A DNA stretch of 64,000 nucleotides from Bacteroidia bacterium (GTDB lineage Bacteria; Bacteroidota; Bacteroidia; Chitinophagales; Chitinophagaceae), in assembly GCA_030429205.1 (NCBI GenBank), contig JAUICZ010000001.1:358806-422805 (forward strand). Direction: 5' to 3'. The position numbers and the translations under genes are program-made. The notes beneath the pieces are model-generated. The model did not search any database, was not told where the DNA came from, and worked only from the letters and a program-made list of their open reading frames with translations. Each line of letters starts with the position of its first letter. The stretch's first letter is position 1. Below, piece after piece: positions 36,594-46,384 of the stretch.

Positions 36594-37646
36594 TTACAGA
36601 GCCAGAGATTTAATGTCTTCCTGAGCTTGTTTGAAGTCATCGTGCTTACCTATATCCAACCAATAACCCAGTATCGGGAAGGATACTAACTTTCTGCCCT
36701 CCTCTATTAACGCTTCCATTAAATCGGTCACGTTGTAGAATTCGTTATGCGGGACAAGAGAAAGTAATTCTTTTTTGATGATATAAATACCTGCGTTTGA
36801 ATAGTAGGTATAGCTTGGCTTTTCTTTCAGTGCGTTTACATAGTTACCATTGTCTACTTCCATTACACCGTAAGGCACTTGTACATTGTAGCTGGTTGTA
36901 GCTACTGCCATGTCTGCACCTGATTTTAAGAAAGTCTGGAAGAAACCGTTGAAGTCAATATCTGTCAACAGATCAGAGTTCATCACCATTACATAATCGT
37001 TCTCCAACTCTTCTACTAACTTCACAGAACCTAGTGTACCTAACGGTTTGTCTTCGTGAACATATTTGATGTTTACCCCTTTGTCGCTACCGTCTTGGAA
37101 ATACTCTTCTATCTGGTCTGCCAGATAGTTTACACTCAGGTAAATATTCTTGATACCATATTTGATCAGCCTGTCTATATTATGCTCGATGATAGGCTTA
37201 TCACCTACATGCAGCATTGGCTTTGGAGTGTTTTCAGTTAATGGCATTAGTCTGCTGCCTTTACCGCCGGCCATGATGAACACGTCTGCAGGTACAACAG
37301 ATTGTATTTCTGTCAGGTTAAGGATCTTAACGATCTTCATTTCACGGTTTACAATAGGTATTACCATGAAGTTTCTTAACCTCAAATTATTTAAGTCAGA
37401 AGTGTGTACTTCGTCTTCGTATATAAATAGCGGATCCGGCTGCAGATAATCCATTAATGAATTATCAAAAGTTAAACCCTGAATAAAGCCACGGCGTAAA
37501 TCACCATCAGTTAGAGAGCCTACCAATTTCTCATCCTTATCTATTACAATAAGAATTGTGTTCTTTTTAAGATCATTAAGTTTGATCAGTGCATCCCTAA
37601 CGGTGTCAGTGTTGAAAAGGATATGTTTCTTGTCGTTGTTGTTCAT
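36594..37646 (-). CDS. CBS-domain sugar nucleotidyltransferase (PtmE-like)
   Basis: A 350-residue two-part protein. Residues 1-115 are a CBS pair (ILIVIDKDEKLVGSLTDGDLRRG, then NFMVIPIVNREMKIVKIL). From about 122 on is the NTP-transferase domain with FIMAGGKGSRLMPLT (nucleotide loop), TPKPML and VMVMNSDLLTDID (metal Asp). Campylobacter PtmE, a GlcN-1-phosphate guanylyltransferase, has this CBS-NTP_transf order, so a GDP- or UDP-sugar is the likely product. It is the last gene of a trio with a LegC-like aminotransferase and an SDR enzyme; a 139-base gap separates it from the aminotransferase. Confidence 0.87.
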   Translation of the reverse strand: MNNNDKKHILFNTDTVRDALIKLNDLKKNTILIVIDKDEKLVGSLTDGDLRRGFIQGLTFDNSLMDYLQPDPLFIYEDEVHTSDLNNLRLRNFMVIPIVNREMKIVKILNLTEIQSVVPADVFIMAGGKGSRLMPLTENTPKPMLHVGDKPIIEHNIDRLIKYGIKNIYLSVNYLADQIEEYFQDGSDKGVNIKYVHEDKPLGTLGSVKLVEELENDYVMVMNSDLLTDIDFNGFFQTFLKSGADMAVATTSYNVQVPYGVMEVDNGNYVNALKEKPSYTYYSNAGIYIIKKELLSLVPHNEFYNVTDLMEALIEEGRKLVSFPILGYWLDIGKHDDFKQAQEDIKSLAL

Positions 37647-37785
37647 TTTTAAAAGTATTGTGTCTGTTTGTCGTTTGTATTGCTACCACAATAATATGAC
37701 GGTACAACACTTTATAAGGAAAGAACAGCGGCGAATAACACCACCACAACAACTGGTTAACAACTCGTTTACATTTAATATAAAC

Positions 37786-38928
37786 TTATGGGCGAAAACT
37801 GCTGGGAACGTTTACTATACGGTCTTCCAGCCATTCAGAGTTGGTTAGGTCACCGCACTGGCAATGCTGATACATGTCCAGTTTATTCATCAAAGTCCAT
37901 ATAGGACGGGTCATTACTTTACTACCGTTTGTAGCTTCCAAAAAGGCATTTCTTTGCTCTAAGTCTTTGAGAATAACACAGTTAAGCCAATAATTGGCAG
38001 TTGTCCCCTCTTTTTCACTTACAAAGCCTATTTCTTTATCGGTAAAGTATTCTTTATACAAGCCGGCCAACGCTCTTTTGTTAGCTAATATCGTATCCAG
38101 TTGCTCTAGCTGAGCACAGGCAACTGCCGCATTCAGGTTCGGCATACGAAAGTTGAAGCCTGCTACATCGTGCACAAACTCCCAAGGGTGAGGCACTTTT
38201 GCCGTGGTAGATATATGTTTCGCATATTTTGCCAGTTCTTCATCATCAGTCACAATAGCACCACCACCACCACAGGTAACCGTTTTGTTTCCGTTAAAAC
38301 TAAAAGTGCCCAGCTTACCAAATGTGCCTGTATGTTGATTTCCTACATAACTACCTAATGACTCTGCAGCATCTTCTACTACGGTAATATGGTATTTGTC
38401 ACAAACAGCTACGATCTCTTTTATTCTGGCAGGAAAACCAAACGTGTGCATAGGTATACAGGCAGCAATGCGCTTACCTGTAGTTTTGTTATACGCCGCA
38501 CCATCTCTCACTTCAGCATTAGCTTCTAAGAATTGCGCTAACGCATCAGGAGACAACCCCATGGTATCTCTATCTACATCTACAAACACAGCTGTAGCAT
38601 TGGCGTGTGTAATAGCATTCGCGGTTGCAACAAAAGTCAAAGGTTGAGTAATCACTTCATCTCCGCTCTTAACTCCTGCTGCTATTAATGCCAGTTGCAG
38701 TGCTACAGTACCATTGGTAGTAGCCACTGCATATTTTGCACCTGTCATCTCAGCCATCATCTCCTCGAACTTATTTACATAAGCGCCTACAGAAGAAACG
38801 AAAGTACTGTCGATGGTATCCATCAAATACTGCTTTTCGTTACCGCCAAAATAGGGCGCGTGTAGTGGAATGAATTCTTCAGGAGTATTAAATACCTCCC
38901 TGATGTATGAGATAACTTCTTTAAACAT
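37786..38928 (-). CDS. LegC-like sugar aminotransferase (DegT family)
   Basis: A 380-residue PLP enzyme. It starts with the LegC-type preface (IREVFNTPEEFIPLHAPYFGGNE) and has VSSVGAYVNKFE, the PLP Asp in VEDAAESLGS (D186) and the Schiff-base Lys in FNGNKTVTCGGGG (K215). LegC enzymes aminate C4 of a 4-keto-6-deoxy-HexNAc on the way to legionaminic acid or bacillosamine-type sugars. The membrane dehydratase at 2696-4630 could supply the keto sugar. No NeuB-like synthase is in the window, so a nonulosonic acid end product is not supported. It overlaps the SDR gene by 8 bases. Confidence 0.87.
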   Translation of the reverse strand: MFKEVISYIREVFNTPEEFIPLHAPYFGGNEKQYLMDTIDSTFVSSVGAYVNKFEEMMAEMTGAKYAVATTNGTVALQLALIAAGVKSGDEVITQPLTFVATANAITHANATAVFVDVDRDTMGLSPDALAQFLEANAEVRDGAAYNKTTGKRIAACIPMHTFGFPARIKEIVAVCDKYHITVVEDAAESLGSYVGNQHTGTFGKLGTFSFNGNKTVTCGGGGAIVTDDEELAKYAKHISTTAKVPHPWEFVHDVAGFNFRMPNLNAAVACAQLEQLDTILANKRALAGLYKEYFTDKEIGFVSEKEGTTANYWLNCVILKDLEQRNAFLEATNGSKVMTRPIWTLMNKLDMYQHCQCGDLTNSEWLEDRIVNVPSSFRP

Positions 38929-39898
38929 TTTTGTACTTACTATCGTCAGGATTTACAATAAAGCCGGCATCCAGCACTTCTTTTATTTGTGCAATACCTT
39001 TCGGCACGGTGAATTTCAACTCAAACCCTAACACGTCCCTTATCTTATCAAAATTCACACGATAATCGCGCGGGTCTTCATCTTTCTTTACATACTTAAT
39101 ATTGGCATCAGGTATTTGCTTTTGTATCTCTTCTACTATCATTTGTTTTTGATAGTTCTCAGATGTATCACCAACGTTAAATACATCAAAAGCTACTTTA
39201 TCCTGATCTGCCTCTATAACCGTTACTACAGAACGAGCCAGGTCGTACACATGACAATACGGACGCCAAAACTGCTCACCAAACACCACTAGTTCTCTGC
39301 CCAGTGCCAACTCTTTTGTGAATTCATTGACTGTCAAATCGAAACGCGGACGTAATGAAAGTCCATATACTGTTGAGAAACGCAAACAGGTGGGTTTACA
39401 ATTATTGTCTTTACTCTGACCTAACAAATATTGCTCCGTAGCTACTTTTGTTTCTGCATAAAGCGAAACGGGTGCTAATGTAGAATCCTCACGAACAAAC
39501 TCGTTCGGGTCGTCCATTTTACCGTAGTTGCTGCATGTAGATGCAAATACAAAACGATTCACGCCTTTCTCATTAGCAACATCGTATAATAGTTTACTCC
39601 CTTCCAAATTGGTGCTGTTCGACAACTCAGGGTCTTTTGCACAAGCCGGATCGCCTACAATCGCTGCCAAATGCGCTACGCTGTCAACCCCTTCTACTGC
39701 CTTTTCTACATCTGCTCTGTTACGAACATCGCCCTTTACAAACTCAAAGTTCGGGTAATTAAACATATCTATGATGGGCTCACCGCCATACATCAACCTG
39801 TCCAATACACGAACATTATATCCTTTCTCTAATAATTGTCTTGTTAATACAGAACCTATATAACCAGCTCCGCCTGTTACTAAAATTTTCTTCGACAT
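38921..39898 (-). CDS. NAD-dependent sugar epimerase/dehydratase (extended SDR)
   Basis: A 325-residue extended SDR. It has VTGGAGYIGSVLTRQLL (NAD loop, 7-23), GDVRN, AHLAAIVGDPA, the Ser/Thr of FASTCSNYG and the active-site YAETK. It ends with a RDYRVNFDKI-type C-terminal substrate region. The sugar substrate cannot be told: a 4-epimerase, reductase or dehydratase are all possible. It is the first gene of the trio running to 36594 and has a good -7 element ahead of it. Confidence 0.87.
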   Translation of the reverse strand: MSKKILVTGGAGYIGSVLTRQLLEKGYNVRVLDRLMYGGEPIIDMFNYPNFEFVKGDVRNRADVEKAVEGVDSVAHLAAIVGDPACAKDPELSNSTNLEGSKLLYDVANEKGVNRFVFASTCSNYGKMDDPNEFVREDSTLAPVSLYAETKVATEQYLLGQSKDNNCKPTCLRFSTVYGLSLRPRFDLTVNEFTKELALGRELVVFGEQFWRPYCHVYDLARSVVTVIEADQDKVAFDVFNVGDTSENYQKQMIVEEIQKQIPDANIKYVKKDEDPRDYRVNFDKIRDVLGFELKFTVPKGIAQIKEVLDAGFIVNPDDSKYKNV

Positions 39899-39937
39899 AC
39901 TTTTTTCAGTTCGGGGTTAACCTATATGTAATGGCAA

Positions 39938-39945
39938 CAAATATA
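39938..39945 (-). promoter_or_regulatory. putative -7 element before the SDR-aminotransferase-nucleotidyltransferase operon
   Basis: The minus strand reads TATATTTG, matching TAnnTTTG, about 40 bases before the ATG at 39898. The surroundings are AT-rich and no convincing -33 box is visible. Confidence 0.4.
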
Positions 39946-40005
39946 TAAAAGCAAGATTGATTAATCCCTAAGAATTAATTCATAATAACATGGAGTTTAC
40001 ATAAC

Positions 40006-40785
40006 CTAGAGCTGGATCATCTTATTACGAAAGGGCTTACTCTGCAATTTCGCGATCATCTCTTCGCGTGCAGCTACGCTTTGCAAAACATCTGCATGCT
40101 TTATGTGGTGCATATCAGAGCCGCAGTAGTCGTACCAACCTAAGTCTAGTAGCTTTTCAGCTATTTGCTTTACCGGTTTACCGTAATACCCGGTCAAAGA
40201 GTTTATATTCAGTTGTAAATAACAGCCTCTATTCTTCAACTCTTCATATTTATCTAAATCATGATGGAAATACAAATATCGCTCCGGATGCGCCATGATA
40301 GGCGTATAGCCTTTAGCCTGCATATTAAAGATCACCTCTCCCAACTGCAAAGGCTCAAACATAAATGATATCTCTACTAATACTTCGTTACCCCATACTT
40401 TTAAAAGGGGCTCGTCGCTATTAAGTAGTTGTACAAAGTAGTCGTCTATGAAATATTCAGCAGCAGCATGTATGGGCATATCAATACCTCGCTCATTCAT
40501 CGCCTGCTTCAACTCTTCTAAACCTGACCCGATTGTGTGCGGCGTGTTGGGATAATGATCTACTTTAATATGCGGAGTGGTAACAATTCTATTATACCCC
40601 ATCTCCTTCATACGTAGTACCAACGCGATACTATCTTCTACTGTTTGTGCGCCATCATCTATCCCCGGAATAAAATGCGAGTGCATATCTGCACCCAGAA
40701 ATGAAAAATCGCTCACCAATGGAGCACCATCGTATGCCTGGGTAACAACTTCTTTCTTCTTCGATCCAAACAGTTTTGAAAACAT
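40006..40785 (-). CDS. CpsB/YwqE-type tyrosine-protein phosphatase (PHP family)
   Basis: A 259-residue PHP-fold metallophosphatase from the ATG at 40785; a TTG at 40806 would add 7 residues. Metal-binding motifs are DMHSHFIPGIDDGA near residue 33, TTPHIKVD, a Glu in AAEYFIDD, MAHPERY and GSDMHH. It should dephosphorylate the Tyr tail of the Wzc kinase at 32102-34489 and so set chain length or export. The ATG gives a good N-terminus (MFSKLFGSKKKE). It is the upstream end of the leftward polysaccharide genes and is divergent from a barrel gene. Confidence 0.92.
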   Translation of the reverse strand: MFSKLFGSKKKEVVTQAYDGAPLVSDFSFLGADMHSHFIPGIDDGAQTVEDSIALVLRMKEMGYNRIVTTPHIKVDHYPNTPHTIGSGLEELKQAMNERGIDMPIHAAAEYFIDDYFVQLLNSDEPLLKVWGNEVLVEISFMFEPLQLGEVIFNMQAKGYTPIMAHPERYLYFHHDLDKYEELKNRGCYLQLNINSLTGYYGKPVKQIAEKLLDLGWYDYCGSDMHHIKHADVLQSVAAREEMIAKLQSKPFRNKMIQL

Positions 40786-40903
40786 ATATCCTCTATTTCT
40801 TAACAAGTAAAATTACAGAAAGGCTTTCAGGGTACAAAGACACTAACAAAGCAATAACAGCTTTTTAAATTCGTTACAATAAATTCATTATGTTGCATAT
40901 CCG

Positions 40904-41701
40904 ATGAAAAGAAGTTTGGTACTAACACTATTAGTTATACTGATAGGCACAAAGGCTCCTGCACAAGAAGTAAATTTCGGCATCAACTTCAGCCCGATTA
41001 TCGGCATGCCTTTAACGGACAAAAAATCAAACAGCCCTGATGCTTTAAAGATCAGAAAAGGCAACATCAATGCTACCGGCGGCATCACTATAGGCATTCG
41101 GCTGGGTAATTTTCTGATAGAAACCGGCGCCAATGCAGCTTCTAGAACAACCGTTTTCAGATTGAATTTAGACCAGCTTACTTTCAACAACCTCAACAGC
41201 TCTACCAGTATTAGCGGGCAGAACAACGTCAGGGCATTAGGCTTTTCTTATTCTGCTCCATTGATATTTGGTGGACGATTACACCATCATGAAGAAAAAT
41301 ATACTTATGATATATTTGGCCTGCTGGGTGCTGAATACGAAATCTATTCTTTTGAAGAGTATACTTATGATTTTGCCACTTCCAGCTCATCAGGCAGTGT
41401 AACCAATGTGTTACAAACAACACCCGCAAACGGAACACAAACCAGCTGGGTGAATATTGTGGCAGGCTTTAAGATAAGGGCAATACTCTTAAAGGTAGGA
41501 TTGATAGAATACGGATTACGTTATCACTACCCTATATCTGATGCAGGTAACTACGTGGTGAGTACTGCTGTAGCCAACAATACCTATGGCTCTGTTTTTA
41601 CGGGAGATTTCTATCCACGTCTGTCCTATTTGGATTTTCACCTTACTTACTACTTCCTCAACTTTAAGAAAAACGAGGGTGTGAAAAAATATAGGTACTA
41701 A
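40904..41701 (+). CDS. outer-membrane beta-barrel protein
   Basis: A 265-residue secreted barrel. The signal peptide covers residues 1-20 and ends APAQ. The mature part has amphipathic strands, PorT-like spacing and a final strand (LSYLDFHLTYYFLNF) with alternating aromatics. It has no recognisable function. It lies divergent from the CpsB phosphatase and converges with the TonB receptor, overlapping stops by 4 bases with no terminator between. It is not obviously part of either operon. Confidence 0.75.
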   Translation: MKRSLVLTLLVILIGTKAPAQEVNFGINFSPIIGMPLTDKKSNSPDALKIRKGNINATGGITIGIRLGNFLIETGANAASRTTVFRLNLDQLTFNNLNSSTSISGQNNVRALGFSYSAPLIFGGRLHHHEEKYTYDIFGLLGAEYEIYSFEEYTYDFATSSSSGSVTNVLQTTPANGTQTSWVNIVAGFKIRAILLKVGLIEYGLRYHYPISDAGNYVVSTAVANNTYGSVFTGDFYPRLSYLDFHLTYYFLNFKKNEGVKKYRY

Positions 41702-43878
41702 AACTTAACACCAGCTGTCAGGTAAAAGCTTCTGCCTTCACCCGGTATAATACCAGGACCCGGATAACCTGTTGCACGGCGAGTAAAGTAAGGCACGTTC
41801 ATCAGGTTATTAACGCTGGCTTCCAACGTCAACCATTTGTAGCTCCACCCTGCGGAAATGTCCATCAAGTAATAAGCAGGCACCAAACCATTTACGCCAC
41901 TGTAACCACCATCTTCTGCATTGGTTGCATCCGCATACTGGTCACTCAAATAACTAAACTGGTAAGTAATCTTAAACTTTTTATATGCCGCTTGTACACC
42001 TGCTTTCCAGTTAATGAATGGCACATACTCTACATCTTTGCCTTGTACATTAGGTAGCGGGCTCTTGGTGTACGTAGCTTTTGTTAGTGCCAGGTTAGAG
42101 TATACAGTTGTTGTAAAGTTTTCCCACAAAGCATCCCATAGCGGGTGCAGGTCCAGCTCCATAAAAGTCTCCACACCATATATCTGTGCCACCGCTACGT
42201 TCTCTCTTTTGCGGATGGCTCGCCCGTTAGTATCTTTTGTAAAATACTCACCTATGCGGTTGCCATAGTATAAATAAAACACACTGGCATCGTAACGAAA
42301 GTGCTCAGTAACCTTACCCCTCATACCTACATCGCTACTCCATCCTCTTTCATCGCTGATGTTCGGGTCTATCTGGAAAGACGGATTTACCACCCTGATG
42401 TCGTTGAATGTTACCGAACGATAGTTTTGAGAGAAGTTGCCATACAACTCCAGATTATTCCTCATCTTATAGCTCAAACCAACACCACCCAACACAAATG
42501 TGCGTGGATTGTTTCTCTGCTCGTCATTTCTGATCTCACCCACTACCACACCACGCAAATCGGTAACACGATTGATGTAATAACCATTTGCCTGAGTACG
42601 TATATGCTCTACACGAATACCGGGAGTAACACTAAACTTAGGTGTAAGCCTTACTATGTGCTCAGCAAAACCGGCTACATTTAAATTCGGGAATGTATAG
42701 TCTGATATGATTTCAGATGGCTCATCGCGAAATTTAAAATCTGCCTCTGTACCATTATCTACATACCCTTGCTTGTTAGTACTATACCCGTTATACACAC
42801 GCACGCCAGCCAGCAATACCTGCTGTAGTTTGCCTACTTTATAACGATGTAAAAAACGGCTCTCTAACGCAGTGTTACTAAACGTACCTGTCAGCAAATC
42901 TCTTCTGCCACCATTATCAATAACAGCCACGCGATTATCTCTAAAACCAATTGCCTCCCGCGATGCCATTAAACCGTACACCCTTGTTTGCCAGCGCGTA
43001 CGTGGTGATATTTTATAATCCCACTCAATATCCAATATGTTCCACCTCACCGCAAACCAGTTTCTTTCACGGTTGCTTTGTCGCGGATCATCTTTGAACA
43101 TGGCATCCGTTAAACCACCAGGTTGTTGAGCCAAATATTGTAAACGGGTATACTCAATACCTATCATCTGCTTATCAGAGATGTGGTAATGCAAATCAGC
43201 ATATCCGTTGAATGATTCAAACTTGCTGTTAGGCCTCCAGCCATTACCTTTCTTATACTGCCCAAATGCGAAATACTCAAACTTACCTTTAGTACCGCTA
43301 ATAGCATTATATGAGCCTAAGAACCCCCAAGAACCTACTGTTTGTCTGCTCTCTATAGAGAATGGTTTATCCGCACCCGGCTGCTTTATTTGAAAATTAA
43401 GCAAGCCGCCAAACTGTGTACCATACTGCAACCCTGCAGCACCTTTAAGTATCTCAATTTTCTGTAGCGCCTCGGTAGGTGGTGTGTAGTAACTTTCAGG
43501 GTAGCCCAATGCATCTGCACTGATGTCGTAACCATTTTGACGAACATTAAAATTAGATGTTCTGTTGGGGTCTAAACCTCTGCCACCAATACTTAACTGC
43601 AAGCCGGAGCCATCATTCTCAAAAATATTCAGCCCGGCCACTTTTGCATAAACCTGACGTGTATTGTTAGTTGCCTTGTTTACGGTAAGCTGTTCTACAT
43701 TGATCACTTCAGACTTTTTACCTGCTGTGATCTTCATCCCGTCTACCTGATACATATGCCCGAAGTTCGAGAGCTTTTTATCCTTCACCTCAACCTCCTG
43801 CATACGAGTAGTGTCTTGCGCCAACGCTACCAGCGGGCACAACAAAAACATCGTTCCTATTATATGCTTATAACCCAT
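41698..43878 (-). CDS. TonB-dependent receptor, probably for iron or a metal chelate
   Basis: A 726-residue receptor from the ATG at 43878 (MGYKHIIGTMFLL, signal peptide ending ALAQ). The frame is open 35 codons further up, but that part lies inside the HTTM gene. The plug includes VEVKDKKLSN, IGGRGLDPNRTSNFNVRQNGYDI and LQYGTQFGGLLNFQIK. The 22-strand barrel ends with PGIIPGEGRSFYLTAGVKF. It resembles FecA-like ferric-citrate receptors (GGLT near AQQPGGLTDAMF). It is the last gene after DUF4856, imelysin and HTTM genes, which points to metal uptake. Confidence 0.88.
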   Translation of the reverse strand: MGYKHIIGTMFLLCPLVALAQDTTRMQEVEVKDKKLSNFGHMYQVDGMKITAGKKSEVINVEQLTVNKATNNTRQVYAKVAGLNIFENDGSGLQLSIGGRGLDPNRTSNFNVRQNGYDISADALGYPESYYTPPTEALQKIEILKGAAGLQYGTQFGGLLNFQIKQPGADKPFSIESRQTVGSWGFLGSYNAISGTKGKFEYFAFGQYKKGNGWRPNSKFESFNGYADLHYHISDKQMIGIEYTRLQYLAQQPGGLTDAMFKDDPRQSNRERNWFAVRWNILDIEWDYKISPRTRWQTRVYGLMASREAIGFRDNRVAVIDNGGRRDLLTGTFSNTALESRFLHRYKVGKLQQVLLAGVRVYNGYSTNKQGYVDNGTEADFKFRDEPSEIISDYTFPNLNVAGFAEHIVRLTPKFSVTPGIRVEHIRTQANGYYINRVTDLRGVVVGEIRNDEQRNNPRTFVLGGVGLSYKMRNNLELYGNFSQNYRSVTFNDIRVVNPSFQIDPNISDERGWSSDVGMRGKVTEHFRYDASVFYLYYGNRIGEYFTKDTNGRAIRKRENVAVAQIYGVETFMELDLHPLWDALWENFTTTVYSNLALTKATYTKSPLPNVQGKDVEYVPFINWKAGVQAAYKKFKITYQFSYLSDQYADATNAEDGGYSGVNGLVPAYYLMDISAGWSYKWLTLEASVNNLMNVPYFTRRATGYPGPGIIPGEGRSFYLTAGVKF

Positions 43879-45244
43879 GTATGTTATCGTTAAAAGCCAG
43901 TATCCAATTTTTATGTTTCCAGGTATCGGTTTCTTTTGCCAGGTCTGTAGTGGTATCAACATACAGTCTGCTTCTTCTGCCATTCATCGCTACATATACC
44001 GTAGCATATACCTCAGGATTTTTCATACCCTGTTGTTGATAATACTCTTTTAAATGATGCGCATACTGCAACATAAAATCTGCCTGTGTCGCCATCATTT
44101 TTTCCTGATTACGGGTCAGAAAATCATTATTATTAACAGCTACCTTTCTGCCCGTAGCCGGGTCTTTTACCACAAACTGCGCATAACCCATTTTCTCCAT
44201 CAGCATCACCCGCCACGAAAAACGATACCCTTCTTCTGTCCAGAAAAGCTCTCCTTCATTCAGCAAATAACGCCATGGCATTAATACCTGCACAACAAAA
44301 AACACAATAAACAAAGACTGTAGCAGCTTTTTCTGAAAACGCGCAAAAGTATATAATGTAGGCATTTCGGCAACAGGTACAAATGGCCAAAGTCTCTTTT
44401 TCACCCTCTGCAACACTTTGTCTATATCTTCAGAATCAAAGAATACCAATGCTGAAACGATCATCACAAACGGGAACACCCCTATCGGGAACAGAGCTGC
44501 CGTCATCAAATGAAATACGATCACCGCGATGTAGGCATACGGTCTTGCTTTGCGATTCAACAAAAAGAACGGAATGAACAAGTCGTACACAGCACCAAAC
44601 CAGCTAAAGAAATATGCCACCCACAAATGGTTAAACAACCCACCAATAATTGGCATATCGTTATTTGCAGGTAACCACAAACGCAGTGGCATGGCTTCTA
44701 ACAACCAGTCAGAGTTCAACTTTGCCAAACCGGCATACACATAAACAATTGCCATCATCATGCGGATGCTCCCTACTGTCCATAACGGAACAAAACGTTT
44801 TCTTATAGATGGCTTACGAATACTGTCTACAGAAAAGTTCACCTGTGCCGGCAACCAGATCATCAAAAACAAAACCAGCGTCACAAAGTAGTAGTGGTTC
44901 AGGTAGTTGGTCTTATCCATCAGCTCTATATAGGTAAAGCTTAAGAACAGCAATACCGACGCCCAACGATAAAATAAACCAATAGCAAAAAACAAGGCAC
45001 TAATACCACAAACTATAAACAGCAAATAGGTATACTGTCCCAGCGGTTTTACCCACTCAAAACCATAATATGAGAAAAAGAAATTTGGCTGAATATATAA
45101 CTCCTCTATCCAGCCCTTCATCCAGAAACGTATGGTACTGGCAAATATCATCAAACCAAAGAACAGTCTAAAGACAGCTAAAGCAGCCGAGTATACGGGC
45201 TGCTCTATACGTTGCTTCAGCGATATGTTCTTTACAACCAACAC
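43868..45244 (-). CDS. HTTM domain (vitamin K-dependent gamma-carboxylase-like) membrane protein
   Basis: A 458-residue protein with about eight membrane segments in the first 320 residues. HTTM features are AVFRLFFGLMIFASTIRFWMKG, a loop with SYYGFEWVKP, and YVYAGLAKLNSDWLL. A soluble C-terminal part of about 130 residues (PWRYLLNEGELFWTEEGYRFSWRVMLMEK) is like that of bacterial VKGC homologues. Catalysis is unproven in bacteria. HTTM genes often sit with imelysin and TonB receptors, as here. The GTG start at 45244 is 5 bases from the imelysin stop. Confidence 0.85.
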   Translation of the reverse strand: MLVVKNISLKQRIEQPVYSAALAVFRLFFGLMIFASTIRFWMKGWIEELYIQPNFFFSYYGFEWVKPLGQYTYLLFIVCGISALFFAIGLFYRWASVLLFLSFTYIELMDKTNYLNHYYFVTLVLFLMIWLPAQVNFSVDSIRKPSIRKRFVPLWTVGSIRMMMAIVYVYAGLAKLNSDWLLEAMPLRLWLPANNDMPIIGGLFNHLWVAYFFSWFGAVYDLFIPFFLLNRKARPYAYIAVIVFHLMTAALFPIGVFPFVMIVSALVFFDSEDIDKVLQRVKKRLWPFVPVAEMPTLYTFARFQKKLLQSLFIVFFVVQVLMPWRYLLNEGELFWTEEGYRFSWRVMLMEKMGYAQFVVKDPATGRKVAVNNNDFLTRNQEKMMATQADFMLQYAHHLKEYYQQQGMKNPEVYATVYVAMNGRRSRLYVDTTTDLAKETDTWKHKNWILAFNDNIHGL

Positions 45245-45249
45245 CTTAA

Positions 45250-46356
45250 TTAGTCACCGTCATTATCTGTATATGTTATAGATATACTGAATGCAGATAC
45301 CATATCCACTTTGAACAGTGCTACTACATCCTGTATCTCTTCATATGCTTTTAAAACCGTTTGTCTATCGTTCTGCACCGCATCAGCAATCGGAGTTCCG
45401 ATATTCGTTATAGCATTTAAAGCCTCATCCAGTTCTTTAACAATCACATCAGCCATCGGGGTTCCACTTTCATCTTTTGTACCAATAGCTCTCAGGTACG
45501 ACTGCATACTTTCGCCAGCCTGTACACCATTATACCCCACACCCTGATAATAGTTTTTCACTGTTGCCAGTGCCGCGTATAACAGGTTTTTAGAAAGCTC
45601 CTGTGAATAATATGCTTCTACCAGTTCCGGCTTAGCTACGCCAGTCATCGCTCCTACAGGCAACCCTATTTTACCGCCACGCAAATAACGCTCATAGTAC
45701 AACACAAAATTGTTCACCATTAACGATAAGCTGCTGTTGACATCTGTACCTGTACTACTGATGAAAGTACTTTTGTATGCGTACCAGCTTTCATTTATCC
45801 TGGTTAGTTTCGCTATCATTTTATCAACAACCTCTAAGAGGTATAGCTTTCTGGCATTTGCATACTGGTCTGTAGTATATTTATCAAGAGAAGTTCCGTT
45901 GATCAGATAATCCAATGCCGGGAACCCTTGCACATCCCTGCTACCAAAAGCCTCAAAATCCCAAACTCCTGATGTGATATTATTCTCCAGTTTTGGTGTA
46001 GTAACAGGATAAGTATTCATGTAGCTACGCAACTGCTCATCATATGCCGGTCCAAACTCCAGCAGATCTACTTTCTGCCAGGTAGCATACGCATGGCGCC
46101 AAACATTACTTGCAGACTGTAGTTGCTCTTGCGTAGGGTTAGCATTAAAACTTTCTATGGCAGATTTCAGCTCCTGCATCTTGCTCAACATATCTGTATA
46201 TGCCGGTATAACATAGTTATCCGCATAGTTAATGAGCATTGGCTGTCTGTCCAGGCCACTTGTCGGGTTGGCTGTATCATCAGACTTTTTACAAGAAGTA
46301 ACGGCACCCGCCACTACCAAAACTGCTAAAACCGCTGTATATACTATCCTTTTCAT
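45250..46356 (-). CDS. imelysin-family lipoprotein
   Basis: A 368-residue lipoprotein with the lipobox VTSC near residue 22. The imelysin/peptidase M75 fold is visible: a helical bundle, with VWRHAYATWQKVDLLEFGPA in the first half. The family's GxHxxE motif region reads GFPALD here, so the metal-ligand His is replaced by Pro and Glu by Asp. The GxHxxE-lacking subgroup is known, and binding may differ. It should be outer-membrane or periplasmic. It lies between the DUF4856 and HTTM genes, and a 12-bp stem hairpin separates it from the former. Confidence 0.88.
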   Translation of the reverse strand: MKRIVYTAVLAVLVVAGAVTSCKKSDDTANPTSGLDRQPMLINYADNYVIPAYTDMLSKMQELKSAIESFNANPTQEQLQSASNVWRHAYATWQKVDLLEFGPAYDEQLRSYMNTYPVTTPKLENNITSGVWDFEAFGSRDVQGFPALDYLINGTSLDKYTTDQYANARKLYLLEVVDKMIAKLTRINESWYAYKSTFISSTGTDVNSSLSLMVNNFVLYYERYLRGGKIGLPVGAMTGVAKPELVEAYYSQELSKNLLYAALATVKNYYQGVGYNGVQAGESMQSYLRAIGTKDESGTPMADVIVKELDEALNAITNIGTPIADAVQNDRQTVLKAYEEIQDVVALFKVDMVSAFSISITYTDNDGD

Positions 46357-46384
46357 TCAAAAATATTTTATCTCCTTTAGGCAG

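Noticed and set aside
37647..37785. Small RNA or riboswitch in the 139-base gap before the nucleotidyltransferase
   Set aside because: I see only weak dyad symmetry (GTTTA...TAAAC) and no known riboswitch pattern.
42301..42684. 127-codon plus-strand frame inside the TonB receptor
   Set aside because: A shadow of a well-supported receptor gene; no start context or domain.
43879..43983. N-terminal extension of the TonB receptor
   Set aside because: It lies within the HTTM coding sequence and precedes a normal signal peptide that starts at 43878.
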